A DNA stretch of 64,000 bases from Iodidimonas nitroreducens. Its GTDB lineage: Bacteria; Pseudomonadota; Alphaproteobacteria; Sphingomonadales; Rhodothalassiaceae. The position numbers and the translations under genes are program-made. The DNA is taken from the NCBI RefSeq assembly GCF_008579165.1, contig NZ_BKCN01000014.1, one strand, 5' to 3'. This document shows, piece by piece, positions 28,996-39,542 of this stretch. The stretch's first letter is position 1, and each line of letters begins with the position of its first letter. Under the pieces are notes generated by a model. That model had not been told where the DNA came from and made no database searches. It worked only from the letters and a program-made list of their open reading frames with translations.

Positions 28996-30907
28996 CCGAT
29001 CCGAGCGGCCGATCGATCAAGGGCTTTTAAAGCGGATGAGCGATTCCATCGCCCATCGCGGCCCGGATGATGATGGCTTTTTGTTTCGGCCCGGGGTGGG
29101 GCTGGCCCATCGGCGCTTGTCGATCATCGATCTGGCGGGCGGCCATCAGCCGATGTTCAATGAAGATGGCACTGTGAGCGTGGTTTATAATGGTGAGATT
29201 TATAATTTTGCCGCGCTGACCCGTGAATTGCAATCTCTTGGCCATCATTTCCAAACCCGCAGCGATACCGAAGTGATCGTTCACGCCTGGGAAGAATGGG
29301 GCGCAGATTGTGTGACGCGCTTTCGCGGGATGTTTGCCTTTGCCATTCATGATGCCAATCAAAACAGCCTGTTTCTGGCGCGCGACAGATTGGGCATCAA
29401 GCCGCTTTATTATGCCCAAACCGATGATGGCACGCTGGTTTTTGCCTCTGAGTTGAAAGCGCTTTTGCATTATCCTCGTTTGGGGCGCGATCTGGATGCG
29501 GTGGCCGTGGAAAATTTCTTCGCCTTTGGCTATGTGCCCGATCCGCGCTCGATCTATCAATCGGTGAAAAAGCTGGCACCCGGCCATCATCTTTATCAGC
29601 AGCGGGGACGCTCGGCGGCCCATCCGCAGCAATATTGGGATATGACCTTCGCCGAGGATGAAAACACGGCCTTTGCCGATCAGGCCGAAGCCTTGCGCGA
29701 AAAGCTGGAAGAAGCGGTGCGGATCAGGATGATCGCCGAAGTGCCCTTGGGTGCCTTTTTATCGGGCGGGGTGGATTCCAGCGCGGTGGTGGCGATGATG
29801 GCCAAAAGCCAGGCAAGCCCGGTCAATACCTGCTCCATTTCCTTTGGCGATAAGGATTATGACGAATCCATCTATGCCCGCAAGGTGGCGGAACGCTACG
29901 GCACGGCGCATCATGAGCGCAGGGTTGATCCCGAAGATTTCGGCCTGCTTTCGATCCTGCCACGGATTTATGACGAGCCTTTTGCCGATAGTTCGGCGCT
30001 GCCCACCTATCGGGTATGCGAAGAAGCGCGCAAGCATGTGACCGTTGCCTTGTCGGGAGATGGCGGTGATGAAGTCTTTGCCGGCTATCGGCGCTATCGC
30101 TGGCATCATTATGAAGAACGGGTGCGGGGGCTTTTGCCGCCGGGAATTCGCCAGCCATTTTTTGGGCTCACAGGTTCGCTTTATCCAAAAATGGATTGGG
30201 CACCGAAGCCCTTGCGCGCCAAATCCACATTGCAGGCATTGGCCCGCAGTTCGGCCGAGGGCTATTTTCACAGCATTTCGATCCTGCCCGATGCCCTGCG
30301 CGAAGAGCTTTATAGCGATGGGTTCAAACGCGATCTGCAGGGCTATCGATCTTTGGACCTGATCCAATATCATATGGATCGGGCGCCCACCGATCATCAT
30401 CTGTCGAAAGCTCAATATGTGGATATGAAAACCTATCTGCCGGGCGATATTTTAACCAAGGTTGATCGGGCGAGCATGGCCCATTCTCTTGAAGTTCGGG
30501 TGCCCTTGCTTGATCACCCCTTTGTGGAATGGTCGGGCACTGTGGGGGCGAGTCGCAAATTGCACGGGCGGGAAGGGAAATATCTGTTCAAAAAATCATT
30601 GGAGCCGTTGTTATCCAATGACATTCTCTATCGGTCGAAAATGGGCTTTGCCGTCCCCCTTGCGCGATGGTTTCGCGGGCCGCTGAAAAGCGCTGTGGAA
30701 AAAGCCATTCTGCATGGTGCTTTGGCCGATAGCGGCTTTTTCAAGCACAGCGCGCTGGCCCGGATCGTTGATCAACATATGAGCGGAATGCGCGATCATA
30801 GCCAGGCCCTGTGGGCGCTGATGATGTTTTCCGGCTTTTTGGAACAGGTGCACGAGATGCCGCAAGGAGATGATCCGCATCGGGAATTAGCCGGGCTTTC
30901 AATTTAG
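28967..30907 (+). CDS. XrtA-associated asparagine synthase-type amidotransferase
   Basis: At 646 aa it has an N-terminal glutaminase domain starting MCGIAGIFD, with nucleophilic Cys2, and an ATP-PPi synthetase domain with LSGGVDSSAVVAMM. HRGPDDDGF, YNGEIYNF and LSGDGGDEVFAGYRRY follow the class pattern. It should amidate a carboxylate with Gln-derived ammonia; in XrtA loci the target is probably an acidic sugar or amino-acid substituent. It overlaps the end of xrtA by 29 bp and closes the first EPS operon. Confidence 0.93.
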   Translation: MCGIAGIFDSRSERPIDQGLLKRMSDSIAHRGPDDDGFLFRPGVGLAHRRLSIIDLAGGHQPMFNEDGTVSVVYNGEIYNFAALTRELQSLGHHFQTRSDTEVIVHAWEEWGADCVTRFRGMFAFAIHDANQNSLFLARDRLGIKPLYYAQTDDGTLVFASELKALLHYPRLGRDLDAVAVENFFAFGYVPDPRSIYQSVKKLAPGHHLYQQRGRSAAHPQQYWDMTFAEDENTAFADQAEALREKLEEAVRIRMIAEVPLGAFLSGGVDSSAVVAMMAKSQASPVNTCSISFGDKDYDESIYARKVAERYGTAHHERRVDPEDFGLLSILPRIYDEPFADSSALPTYRVCEEARKHVTVALSGDGGDEVFAGYRRYRWHHYEERVRGLLPPGIRQPFFGLTGSLYPKMDWAPKPLRAKSTLQALARSSAEGYFHSISILPDALREELYSDGFKRDLQGYRSLDLIQYHMDRAPTDHHLSKAQYVDMKTYLPGDILTKVDRASMAHSLEVRVPLLDHPFVEWSGTVGASRKLHGREGKYLFKKSLEPLLSNDILYRSKMGFAVPLARWFRGPLKSAVEKAILHGALADSGFFKHSALARIVDQHMSGMRDHSQALWALMMFSGFLEQVHEMPQGDDPHRELAGLSI

Positions 30908-31030
30908 TTGAGATATTCGTGATTGAATGAACATGAAATCTCATTTTGATCGGTATTTTTATGTTAAATGAAATTTAAAAATAAACAGATATAGATGCAC
31001 ATTCAGAATGAATAATTGTTCGGGGGAACG

Positions 31031-32404
31031 ATGTCTGTCACAAATAGTAATAAACCATTAATTTTTATGGCACTTCTAGAGTGCCTGATCATTTATGGAT
31101 GCTTTTTGGCGAGCGTTTTCATTCATGATAATAATTTATTTTCTAATGATATTATAAGAATAAGTGTTGGAATTATAAGTATCTGTATCATAATTGGTAC
31201 GGTTATGTTTTCTGTTGGATTATATAACTGGAAAATATCAACCGGTTATTCCGATATCGCTGTTAGAATAATCTCTTCATTTGTTATTGGTTATCTGACC
31301 TATGTTACTTTTGTTTATGTGATCAGCTATATCCGGCTGCCGCCAACCGTTATTTTGTTCGGGATGTTCTTTTCCCTCGTTGGTATTTTGATCCTTCGCC
31401 TCATTTTTGTTCGGCTTACCAAATGGTCCAATCTGAAAAGCCGGGTTCTGGTTCTGGGCACCGGCAAGCAGGCGGCGCGGATCGTGCAATTAGAGCAGCT
31501 TGGCCATGCCAGCCGTTTTGTGACCACGGGCTTCGTTAATCTGGAATCCGTGAAGCCACGGGTGGATCAAAATCGCATTATTGATATGCCCGATGATCTG
31601 GCGGATTATGCCCTGAAACAGGATGTGGATGAAGTGGTGGTGGCGCTGGAAGAGCGCCGTGGCCAAGTGCCTCTGGCCCCCCTGATCAATACCCGCCTGC
31701 GGGGCGTGAGTGTGACCGATTATCAAACTTTTTGCGAACGGGTGCAGGGCCGGATCGATCTCGATGCCCTGCGGCCAAGCTGGTTTTTTCAATCCGATGG
31801 CTTTCGCCGCAGCGGCTTTCACCGGCTGATCAAACGGACGGTCGATATTGTGCTCAGCCTTGTTTTGTTGATCTTCACGATGCCGCTTTTGCTTTTGACC
31901 ATGATTTTGATCCGCCTTGAAAGCCCGGGCGGAGCCTTTTATGTGCAAGAGCGCGTGGGTCTGGGCGGTAAGCCGTTTACTTTGGTCAAATTCCGCTCCA
32001 TGCGCAATGATGCGGAAAAAAATGGCGAAGCGCAATGGGCACAAAAAGGCGATGCCCGGGTCACCCGGATCGGGGCCCTGATCCGCAAAAGCCGGATCGA
32101 TGAAATCCCGCAGGTGATCAATGTTTTGAAAGGCGATATGAGCTTTGTGGGACCGCGCCCCGAACGTCCGGTTTTTGTTGATCTTCTGGCGGCGGAAATT
32201 CCCTTTTATCAGGAACGCCACAGCGTACGCCCGGGGATCACCGGTTGGGCGCAGCTCAATTATCCTTATGGTGCCTCGGCCGAGGATGCCCGGCAAAAGC
32301 TGCAATATGATCTTTATTACATCAAATATTTCAGCATCATCTTCGATCTTTCCATTGTTTTGCAAACCTTCCGCGTGGTGATCTGGTCTGATGGCGCGCG
32401 CTAA
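31031..32404 (+). CDS. XrtA-associated sugar transferase (polyprenyl-phosphate hexose-1-phosphate transferase)
   Basis: At 457 aa it has four to five N-terminal TM helices, a Rossmann-like middle domain (VLVLGTGKQAARIVQL) and a C-terminal phosphoglycosyltransferase domain (KFRSMRNDAE, KSRIDEIPQVINVLKGDMS, VGPRPERP). It starts the repeat unit on undecaprenyl phosphate. The ATG at 31031 follows GGGGGAACG. The first 300 bp are strikingly AT-rich compared with the rest of the gene and the locus. It starts a new operon after a 123-bp AT-rich gap. Confidence 0.93.
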   Translation: MSVTNSNKPLIFMALLECLIIYGCFLASVFIHDNNLFSNDIIRISVGIISICIIIGTVMFSVGLYNWKISTGYSDIAVRIISSFVIGYLTYVTFVYVISYIRLPPTVILFGMFFSLVGILILRLIFVRLTKWSNLKSRVLVLGTGKQAARIVQLEQLGHASRFVTTGFVNLESVKPRVDQNRIIDMPDDLADYALKQDVDEVVVALEERRGQVPLAPLINTRLRGVSVTDYQTFCERVQGRIDLDALRPSWFFQSDGFRRSGFHRLIKRTVDIVLSLVLLIFTMPLLLLTMILIRLESPGGAFYVQERVGLGGKPFTLVKFRSMRNDAEKNGEAQWAQKGDARVTRIGALIRKSRIDEIPQVINVLKGDMSFVGPRPERPVFVDLLAAEIPFYQERHSVRPGITGWAQLNYPYGASAEDARQKLQYDLYYIKYFSIIFDLSIVLQTFRVVIWSDGAR

Positions 32405-33563
32405 GCCCAAAAGCGTGTCGCGCATGGGTGGCACGTCAAAAATCCTGCATATTTTCCCTACATTTGCCCCCGGCGGGGTGCAATTGCGGATTATCAGGCT
32501 GATCGAACGATTGGAGGCTGGCCGCTATCAGCATCAGATATTGGCGCTGGATCAGAATTATCGTGCCGCCGCTCATGCCCCCAATCTCCCTGATCTCGAT
32601 TTTTATGAGCAGGATCAAAGCCCCTTAAAGGATGTAACATTATCGGGGCTTTCCGGCCTGATGCAGCGCCGCCGGGCTTTGGCAAAGGTTGGCCCCGATC
32701 TTTTATGCACCTATAATTGGGGGGCGATGGATTGGGCAATGGCGGCCCGTTTTGGCCCCTTGCCGCATCTGCATTTTGAAAGCGGCTTTGGCCCGGATGA
32801 GGCCATCAAGCCTTTGCGGCGGCGCTCTTTGTTTCGGCAATTTGCCCTGGCTCGGATCAAGGCGCTTGTGGTGCCATCACAAACTTTGGTTGAGATAGCC
32901 AACCGCCATCATTGGGTGGCCCCCAAAAAAATTCGCCATATCCCCAATGCGGTTGATTGCCAATGGTACCAGCCCGGCGAAAAGCCTGAAAGGGTGGCGG
33001 ATGACAATCTGGAATTGCTGACCATCGCACCCCTGCGCGCAGAAAAACGGCTGGATCGGCTGATCGATCATTTTGCCCCCCTTGTCCATATCAATCCCCG
33101 GGTCCGCCTGACGATTTTGGGGGAAGGGCCGTGCCGCCCGGCTTTGGAAGCCCAAATTGCGGAACTGGGTGTGGGCCATCGGATCGCGCTTCATGGCCAT
33201 GTCACCGATATTCGCCCGGCCCTCAATCGCGCCGATCTGTTTTTGATGACCTCGATCACCGAACAAATGCCCAATGCGCTTTTGCAGGCCATGGCGGCGG
33301 GGCTGCCGGTTCTGGCTTTTGCGGCGGGGGATATCGCCGCCATTCTGCCGCCCAAGGCACGCTTTTTGGTTTTTGCCCAAAATGATGATGCGGGCTTTGG
33401 TAAAGCCTTGCTTGATCTGGCCCAAAATCCATCCCTGCGTCATGATCTGGGCGCAGAGAACCGGCGCCGGGTGGTGGCGCATTATGATCTGGATATCATG
33501 GTCGCGGCCTATGATGCCCTTTATCAACAGGCCTTGGCGCTTCAGGCTTTGGATGTCTCATGA
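32391..33563 (+). CDS. Glycosyltransferase family 4
   Basis: At 390 aa it has the GT-B fold. The N-terminal donor-free domain has ILHIFPTFAPGGVQLRIIRL, and the C-terminal nucleotide-sugar domain has LLTIAPLRAEKRLDRLID, LTILGEGP and SITEQMPNALLQAMAAGLPVLA, which resembles the EX7E motif but with variation. It overlaps the preceding gene by 14 bp and the next by 4 bp. It probably adds one sugar to the lipid-linked repeat. Confidence 0.88.
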   Translation: MARAKPKSVSRMGGTSKILHIFPTFAPGGVQLRIIRLIERLEAGRYQHQILALDQNYRAAAHAPNLPDLDFYEQDQSPLKDVTLSGLSGLMQRRRALAKVGPDLLCTYNWGAMDWAMAARFGPLPHLHFESGFGPDEAIKPLRRRSLFRQFALARIKALVVPSQTLVEIANRHHWVAPKKIRHIPNAVDCQWYQPGEKPERVADDNLELLTIAPLRAEKRLDRLIDHFAPLVHINPRVRLTILGEGPCRPALEAQIAELGVGHRIALHGHVTDIRPALNRADLFLMTSITEQMPNALLQAMAAGLPVLAFAAGDIAAILPPKARFLVFAQNDDAGFGKALLDLAQNPSLRHDLGAENRRRVVAHYDLDIMVAAYDALYQQALALQALDVS

Positions 33564-34748
33564 AACTTCTTGTTTTCTCAACATTATTTCCCAATCCCCA
33601 GCAGCCCCATCACGGGATTTTTGTGGAAAACCGCCTGCGTCATCTGCGCGAAGACAGCGGCTATGAAGCCCATGTGCTGGCCCCTGTGCCATGGTTTCCG
33701 AGTGCCTCGCCGCATTTTGGCACTTATGCCGATTATGCCAAAATCCCTAGGCATGATGAGCGCCATGGCTGATGATCAACCATCCGCGTTATCTGGTGAT
33801 CCCCAAAATCGGCATGTTGGTCACCCCTTTCAGTCTTTATCTGGCGGCCCGCCCGGTGGTGGCACGGCTTTTGGCCGAAGGGCATCGCTTTGATCTGATG
33901 GATGCGCATTATTTTTATCCCGATGGGGTGGCCGCCGCCCTTCTGGCGCGGGAATTTGATCTGCCTTTCACCATCACCGGGAGGGGCACCGATCTCAATC
34001 TGATCCCGCGTCATGCTTTGCCACGCCGATTGATCCGCTTTGCCGCCAATAAAGCCGATGGGCTGATCACGGTTTGTGCTGCCTTGGCCGATGATCTGGC
34101 CGCTATCGGTGTGCCGCGCGATCGGGTGACGGTGCTGCGCAATGGGGTCGATCTCAAAGCCTTTCAAAGGGATGAGGCCGGGGCCCTGGCCCTGCGCCAA
34201 AAGCTGGGCATCAAAGATGGGCCGGTGCTTTTATCGGTGGGGCATTTGATCGAACGCAAAGCCCATGATCTGGTGATCGGGGCGCTGGCGGCATTGGGGC
34301 GCGGGCATCTGATCATTGCCGGAAAGGGGCCACAGGAAAAATATCTGAAGGATCTGGCGCAATCCTTGGGGCTTGCGGATCGGGTACATTTTCTGGGTCT
34401 GGTGCCGCATCATGATTTATCGTCCGTTTATAGCGCGGCTGATCTTTTCATTCTGGCATCGAGCGGGAAGGCTGGCCCAATGTTTTGCTGGAAAGCATGG
34501 CCTGCGGAACGCCGGTGGTGGCCACCGCAGTCAATGGCTCGCCCGAAGTGGTGACAAAGCCGGTTGCTGGGCGCATCGTTGCCGAACGCAGCGGCCAGGC
34601 CCTTGCTGCAGCGGCTGAAGATATATTGAACGATCCGCCATCGCCTGAGGCCGTGCGCGCCTATGCGGAAGATTTTTCATGGCAGGCCACGAGCCTCGGG
34701 CAGATGGCGCTGTTCAATTCGATCCTGGAAGCCAGGAAAAACTCATAA
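33560..34748 (+). CDS. Glycosyltransferase family 4 (two frameshifts)
   Basis: About 396 aa after restoring one G near 33769 (HERHGVMINHPRYLVIPK) and one C near 34464 (SSREGWPNVLLESMACGTPVVA). The GT-B signatures include ITGRGTDLNLIPR, VTVLRNGVDLKAFQ, LLSVGHLIERKAHDLVI and the EGWPNVLLESMACGTP nucleotide-sugar site, which is destroyed unless the second base is restored. It begins within the previous stop (ATGA) and ends convergently with the export-barrel fusion, overlapping it by 6 bp. Confidence 0.9.
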
Positions 34749-36781
34749 TCTGAGCCGCGCCGAGAGGGTGACGGTGTTTTCCGTGAAATCCTGAATGCCA
34801 AGGGATGAATCGCGGGTGGAAAAACCATAGCTGAGCGAGATGAGCAGGCGTTCAAAGCCGGTATAATCAAGGCCTGCAGTGGCCCGATAATCACGATCTT
34901 CGCGCGGCAGCGTGCCCCCCAAAAGGGCTGCGGAAAAATCCCGCTCGGTGAAGCTGCCCGATGCCCGCGCGGTGAAATGGCGGCTCAAGGGCTGTGATAG
35001 ATTGATCCGGGCGATCAGACTTTCCTCATTCGTCGTGCCGGTATTGAGATTGATTTCATTGCGCTGCCAGCTTCCGGTCAGCACAAAAAACAGGTTGGCA
35101 AGCTGGCCGCTAAGATTGAGGCTGGCGGTTTCATTTTTCGTTGAATTATTGCGCAGGGAAAAGGGCAGGTCGGGGGGCAGGGTGGGATCGACCGCCCCCG
35201 GGGTGCCGGGCAGATTATCAAGCAGGCGTTCCTGATCGATCCGTACATTTTCATTGAAACTGGCGGTGAATTGCAGGTCCTGGCCGATCATCTTAAGGAA
35301 AGTGGCATTGAAGGCGGTATTGCCGTCCCGCTGGCCAGCGGTAAATTCAAAAGACGTGCGATCACTGGGTTGCCAGCGAAAGCCCGCCATATAAAGGGGA
35401 TCATCGATTTCGCGATCAAATGTCTGGCCGGTGAATTTTTGATAGCCGCCCCGGGCGATCAGGCGAAAGCTCGATGTCAGATCATAGGTGAGTTCGGCAA
35501 TGGCATTGGTGCGTTCCCGGTTTTCCCGTTCGCTTTGATCAAAATGCGCAAAACTGCCGGTGAGCGACCAATTGAGCTTTGAACCATTAACAGGAGAGCG
35601 GAGGATCAGGCTGCCCGTGTTTTCCCATGTATCGGTGCCCTGCTGGCCATTGAAAAAGATGGGATTGAGAGGATCGATTTCGGCTTCGCTGATCAGAACA
35701 AGACCGCTTTCATAGCGCAGTTCCATCGTGGCGAGATCGCCAAGACGATGCCTGAGATACGGCTGATCTGATAGGTTTGAACCACCTGCGTATTGGCGAT
35801 ATTGGTGATCGATGAAGATTGTCCGCGACGGGTATCCACAAGTTGACGCGAGATCGAGACGGCGCTATCGAGAAAAAACAGGCGTTCTATCAATTCGGTA
35901 TTGAGCGAACCTTGCACTTCGGGGGCAACGGAAAAGCTGTCATCATCATTTGTGCGATGCTGCAGGCGTATTTCGGCATCGAGCAGCGCCTGCAATCGGG
36001 CGGTATCATAATCGATCCGAATGGCGGGGAACAGTTCGCTGACCGCACTGTCGCGTTTCAGATCGCCCGATTGCAGATTGATATTATCGCTATAGCTTTG
36101 GGCGGCGCCAACCGACATCTCGATCGTTCGGCTGCCCGCAAAAAAGCTTTCCGGCACATAAATGACATCACCGGGCTGCAAAAGCGTATCAGCTCCCAAA
36201 GCACGCCCCGATTGAATATCGCCAAGGCGCAGACGAATTTTTTGCGTACGGCCATTTTCCGTGCGGATGATTCTGGCGCGATTGGCCGCCGCCGTTTCCG
36301 GAAGGCCGCCGATTTCTGTCAGTACCCCAAGGCTTGTGAGCCCTTGGCGATAAGGCAAAGTGCGCGGGGCGGGGAAGGCATCGCCGATGAGGCGGATGCG
36401 GTCTTGATAGGTGCTCCCCGCCGCAATCACCATCACCGTGGCCCGGGGTGTGGTCATCAAATCCGAAAGGGCCTGTTCCAGCTTTCGGGCGATCTGATCG
36501 GTGCTAAGGCCAGTGACCACAAGATCACCCAAAAGCGGCAGGGCAATCCGGCCATCGGGGCGCACGCGATACTCTCCGCTCAGATCGTCCTCGCCATTGA
36601 TGGTGATCTGCAGGCGATCTTCGGGGCCGATTTTATAGATATAATCCGCTGCCGCATTGCCCGAACCCACAATATCGGGGGCTGTAGTCTGGATAATCCT
36701 GGCCAAGGCGGGGCTTTGGGCGAAGGCCGGATGATGGCTCATCAGCATCGCTAGGGTCAGCGTCCCGGTCAAAAGCCGCAT
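34743..36781 (-). CDS. Polysaccharide export (SLBB) protein fused to an outer-membrane beta-barrel (one frameshift)
   Basis: About 679 aa. A signal peptide ends near HPAFAQ (residue 22). Residues about 40-220 form a Wza-type export domain (YIYKIGPEDRLQITINGEDDL, VRPDGRIALPLLGD, YRQGLTSLGVLTEIGGL, LQPGDVIYVPESF). Without a break the frame then runs into the start of a TIGR03016-like XrtA outer-membrane protein (GAAQSYSDNINLQ), followed by repeated amphipathic strands ending in SARLRL, a barrel-type C-terminus. The fusion point at about 36125 is inside one uninterrupted frame; the lost base near 35741 is in the barrel part. In other XrtA loci the two are separate genes. The ATG at 36781 is chosen at the signal peptide. 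Confidence 0.88.
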
Positions 36782-36951
36782 GGGGTTTCCAATTTTGCGA
36801 TGGCCCCGCTTTAACGCTGGCCCTTTGGCACTATGCTGTGATGGTCTGCCCGTGCTGAAATAATGAGCCATATAAAGATCGTTCCCCCCTTGCCCTTGAT
36901 TCCACTGTTCCCTTAAGGTGAATTTTAACCTGATTCAACGCGCGGTCAAAC

Positions 36952-38112
36952 ATGCGAATTCTTTATCACCACAGAATATTGGCTGCCGATGGAATGCAGG
37001 TGCATATCAAGGAGCTGGTGGGGGCCTTGAAACGCCGCGATCATCGGATCGATATGGTGGGCCCAAAGGCGCAAAAAACCGATGGGGGCCGCAGTCTTAC
37101 AGGCTTTTTGGGCGATGCCCGGGCCCATATGCCTGCGGCTTTCAATGAAATGCTGGAGGCCGGTTATAATCTCAAAGCCTATCGGCAGCTTTTGCACAGC
37201 GCCCGCGCGCATCAGCCCGATATTCTTTATGAACGCTATAATGCCTTTTTACTGGCGGGCTTATGGGCGAAGCGGTCTTTGGGGATTCCTTATCTGATCG
37301 AGGTGAACGCCCCTTTGTGCCATGAACGCAGCCTTTTGGGCAATCTGGCTTTGAAGGGGCCGGCCCGGCGGATGGAGCGGGCGGTGTGGCAAGGCGCCGA
37401 TGCGGTTTTGCCGGTCAGCGATGCCCTGGCCGATTATGTGCGCCGCGAACAGGTGCCCGATGATCGGATCACGGTTATCCCCAATGGCGTGCGGACCGAA
37501 TTGTTCCAATCTGTGCGCCGCGGCAGCCTGCGCCGGGAGATGGGTTTTGCTGACAAGATCGTGTTTGGCTTTGTGGGCTATGTGCGGGAATGGCATGGCC
37601 TTGATCAGGTGCTCCATGCCTTTGCCCGCTTGGCCGATCCGGCGCTGCATTTTCTGATCATTGGCGAAGGACCGGCCAGTGCGGGCCTCAAAGCCATTGC
37701 CAGCGAACTTGGGATCGGCCATCAACTCACCTTCACCGGTGCCCGCCCCCATGAAGACATTCCGGCGCTTTTGGGGGTGATGGATATTGCCTTGCAGCCT
37801 GATGTGAATGATTATGCCTCGCCCTTGAAATTATTCGAATATCTGGCCGCAGGCTGCGCCATCATTGCCCCCGATCGCCCCAATATCCGGGAAATTCTGG
37901 ATGATGGCAAAACCGCGCTTCTGATCGATCCCGATCACCCCGATGATCTGAGCCGGGCCATCACAGCCCTTGCCACCGATTTTGATCTGCGCAAAAAACT
38001 GGGGGCGGCGGCTTGTGATCTGATCGGGAGGCGTGACTATACATGGGATGGCAATGCCCGGAAGGTGGAAGCCATCGCCGAAAAGCTCTTGGCGCGTGGG
38101 GCCGCTATTTAG
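36952..38112 (+). CDS. Glycosyltransferase family 4
   Basis: At 386 aa it has MRILYHHRILAADGMQVHIKEL at the N-terminus and FVGYVREWHGLDQVLHAF, FLIIGEGPASAGLK and LKLFEYLAAGCAIIAPDRPNI at the C-terminus. This is a GT-B enzyme with an EX7E-like site. It is divergent from the export-barrel fusion, with about 170 bp between the two starts. Its 3' end overlaps the convergent O-ligase gene by 8 bp. Confidence 0.88.
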   Translation: MRILYHHRILAADGMQVHIKELVGALKRRDHRIDMVGPKAQKTDGGRSLTGFLGDARAHMPAAFNEMLEAGYNLKAYRQLLHSARAHQPDILYERYNAFLLAGLWAKRSLGIPYLIEVNAPLCHERSLLGNLALKGPARRMERAVWQGADAVLPVSDALADYVRREQVPDDRITVIPNGVRTELFQSVRRGSLRREMGFADKIVFGFVGYVREWHGLDQVLHAFARLADPALHFLIIGEGPASAGLKAIASELGIGHQLTFTGARPHEDIPALLGVMDIALQPDVNDYASPLKLFEYLAAGCAIIAPDRPNIREILDDGKTALLIDPDHPDDLSRAITALATDFDLRKKLGAAACDLIGRRDYTWDGNARKVEAIAEKLLARGAAI

Positions 38113-39484
38113 TCGGGGCCTTGATCTGTGAACTTAAGGGCGGTCGTGATCGGAAAGGCCGGGAAATCGCCGGTCGTCGGGTGCCTTGCGCCTTGAGGGC
38201 GGGGTTTTGCGAAAGGCTGCTTGCGGAGGCTGCATCGGTTTTCGCCAGTTTTTGCGTGACCATGGAAAGGGCGGCGGCCAAGGCAATGACCGTGTAGATA
38301 TGATCAAAATAAGCAAGGCTCAAAAAAGCACCAGAAACCATATAGCCGATGAGGGATGCTTGCCCCATCTGGCCCAGATCGGCAGCCCATTTCATATCGG
38401 GCCTCATTTCGCCCAGTTTTTTGGCGCGGGCAAAAGATCGCCATGCCGCCCATAAAAGGCCTAAAAACAGCCCCAGCCCCACAAAGCCATGATCGCCCAA
38501 AACTTCGAAATAAATGCTGTGAATGGCGCGTGGCATGGCAGCATCGGGCACCAGACGCATGAACAGATCGCTATCATAATAGGGCCTGAAGCCCCCCCCG
38601 GTGATGGGCCGTTCGATGGCCAGCCTGCTTGCAAAAATCCAGGCATCGATGCGCCCCATGGCCGAGGCATCCTGATCATATTCCTTGATCGTTTCCATTC
38701 GCTCCACCCATTGCTGGGGCACGAAAAAAATCAAAACACTGCCCAAAGCCAGCGCCAAAGCAATGAAGGCGGCGCGCTGACGGGATTTCCAGACAAGGGC
38801 AATGGCAATCGCCACCAGCCCTAAAAATCCACCGCGCGATGTGGTGCCGATGATGGCAAAGCTGGTCATCACCATGGTGGCCAGGATGCCGATCCTGATC
38901 CATTTTTCCTCCGATTGCAGATGCAGATAGCGCATCAGGGGCAGGGTCATCACAAAAACCAGAGCCAGGGCGTTATTGTCGTTGATGAAGCTTTCCGGGG
39001 GGCCATAGGCATGATGGCCGCCGGCGGTGAGAATGGTGGGAATGCCGCTGCGAATCCCCAAAACGCCAACCGATAAAACCAGCACCCAAACAAGGGCGTG
39101 GATGCGCTCGCGGCTGGTCACGAGGGCGATGGTGATCAGAGCCATAAAAAATGTTTTGAGCGTACGTTCCCAATACACCCATGCCACATCGGGAACCTGA
39201 GCAAAAAAACTGGTGAAGGTCACCCAAAAGGCCAGAGCCAGCAGGATCGCCGTGGGGGCGGTGATCGTCAGTTTTTTGGGCTCTTTCGATACCAGCCACG
39301 CCAAAAGGGTGAGACCGCTTAAAAACATGGCGAAAGGCAGGCTATAGGCGACCCCATAAACCAAACGATGCGGATTGAGCAAAGAAATCCAATGATAGGC
39401 ATAAACCCCCACGACAGGGGATATGAAGACCAAAGGCACGATGACGAAGAGGCTTGCCAAAAGTAACAGTGAGGAAATCGGCAT
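38105..39484 (-). CDS. XrtA-associated O-antigen ligase-like membrane protein
   Basis: At 459 aa it has about 11 TM helices and the Wzy_C/O-ligase pattern, with a large periplasmic loop containing RPITGGGFRPYYDSDLFM and a conserved HSIYFEVLGDHGFVGL. It is annotated in XrtA loci as a putative O-glycosylation ligase. It could polymerise the repeat units or attach glycan to the PEP-CTERM proteins, whose bodies are Ser/Thr-rich. No other polymerase is visible in the window, so either role is open. Confidence 0.9.
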   Translation of the reverse strand: MPISSLLLLASLFVIVPLVFISPVVGVYAYHWISLLNPHRLVYGVAYSLPFAMFLSGLTLLAWLVSKEPKKLTITAPTAILLALAFWVTFTSFFAQVPDVAWVYWERTLKTFFMALITIALVTSRERIHALVWVLVLSVGVLGIRSGIPTILTAGGHHAYGPPESFINDNNALALVFVMTLPLMRYLHLQSEEKWIRIGILATMVMTSFAIIGTTSRGGFLGLVAIAIALVWKSRQRAAFIALALALGSVLIFFVPQQWVERMETIKEYDQDASAMGRIDAWIFASRLAIERPITGGGFRPYYDSDLFMRLVPDAAMPRAIHSIYFEVLGDHGFVGLGLFLGLLWAAWRSFARAKKLGEMRPDMKWAADLGQMGQASLIGYMVSGAFLSLAYFDHIYTVIALAAALSMVTQKLAKTDAASASSLSQNPALKAQGTRRPAISRPFRSRPPLSSQIKAPTK

Positions 39485-39542
39485 GGAGAATCCTTGGCTA
39501 AGCCGTGTTTGGTACGCTACAAAATAACAGGATCAAAAGGAT

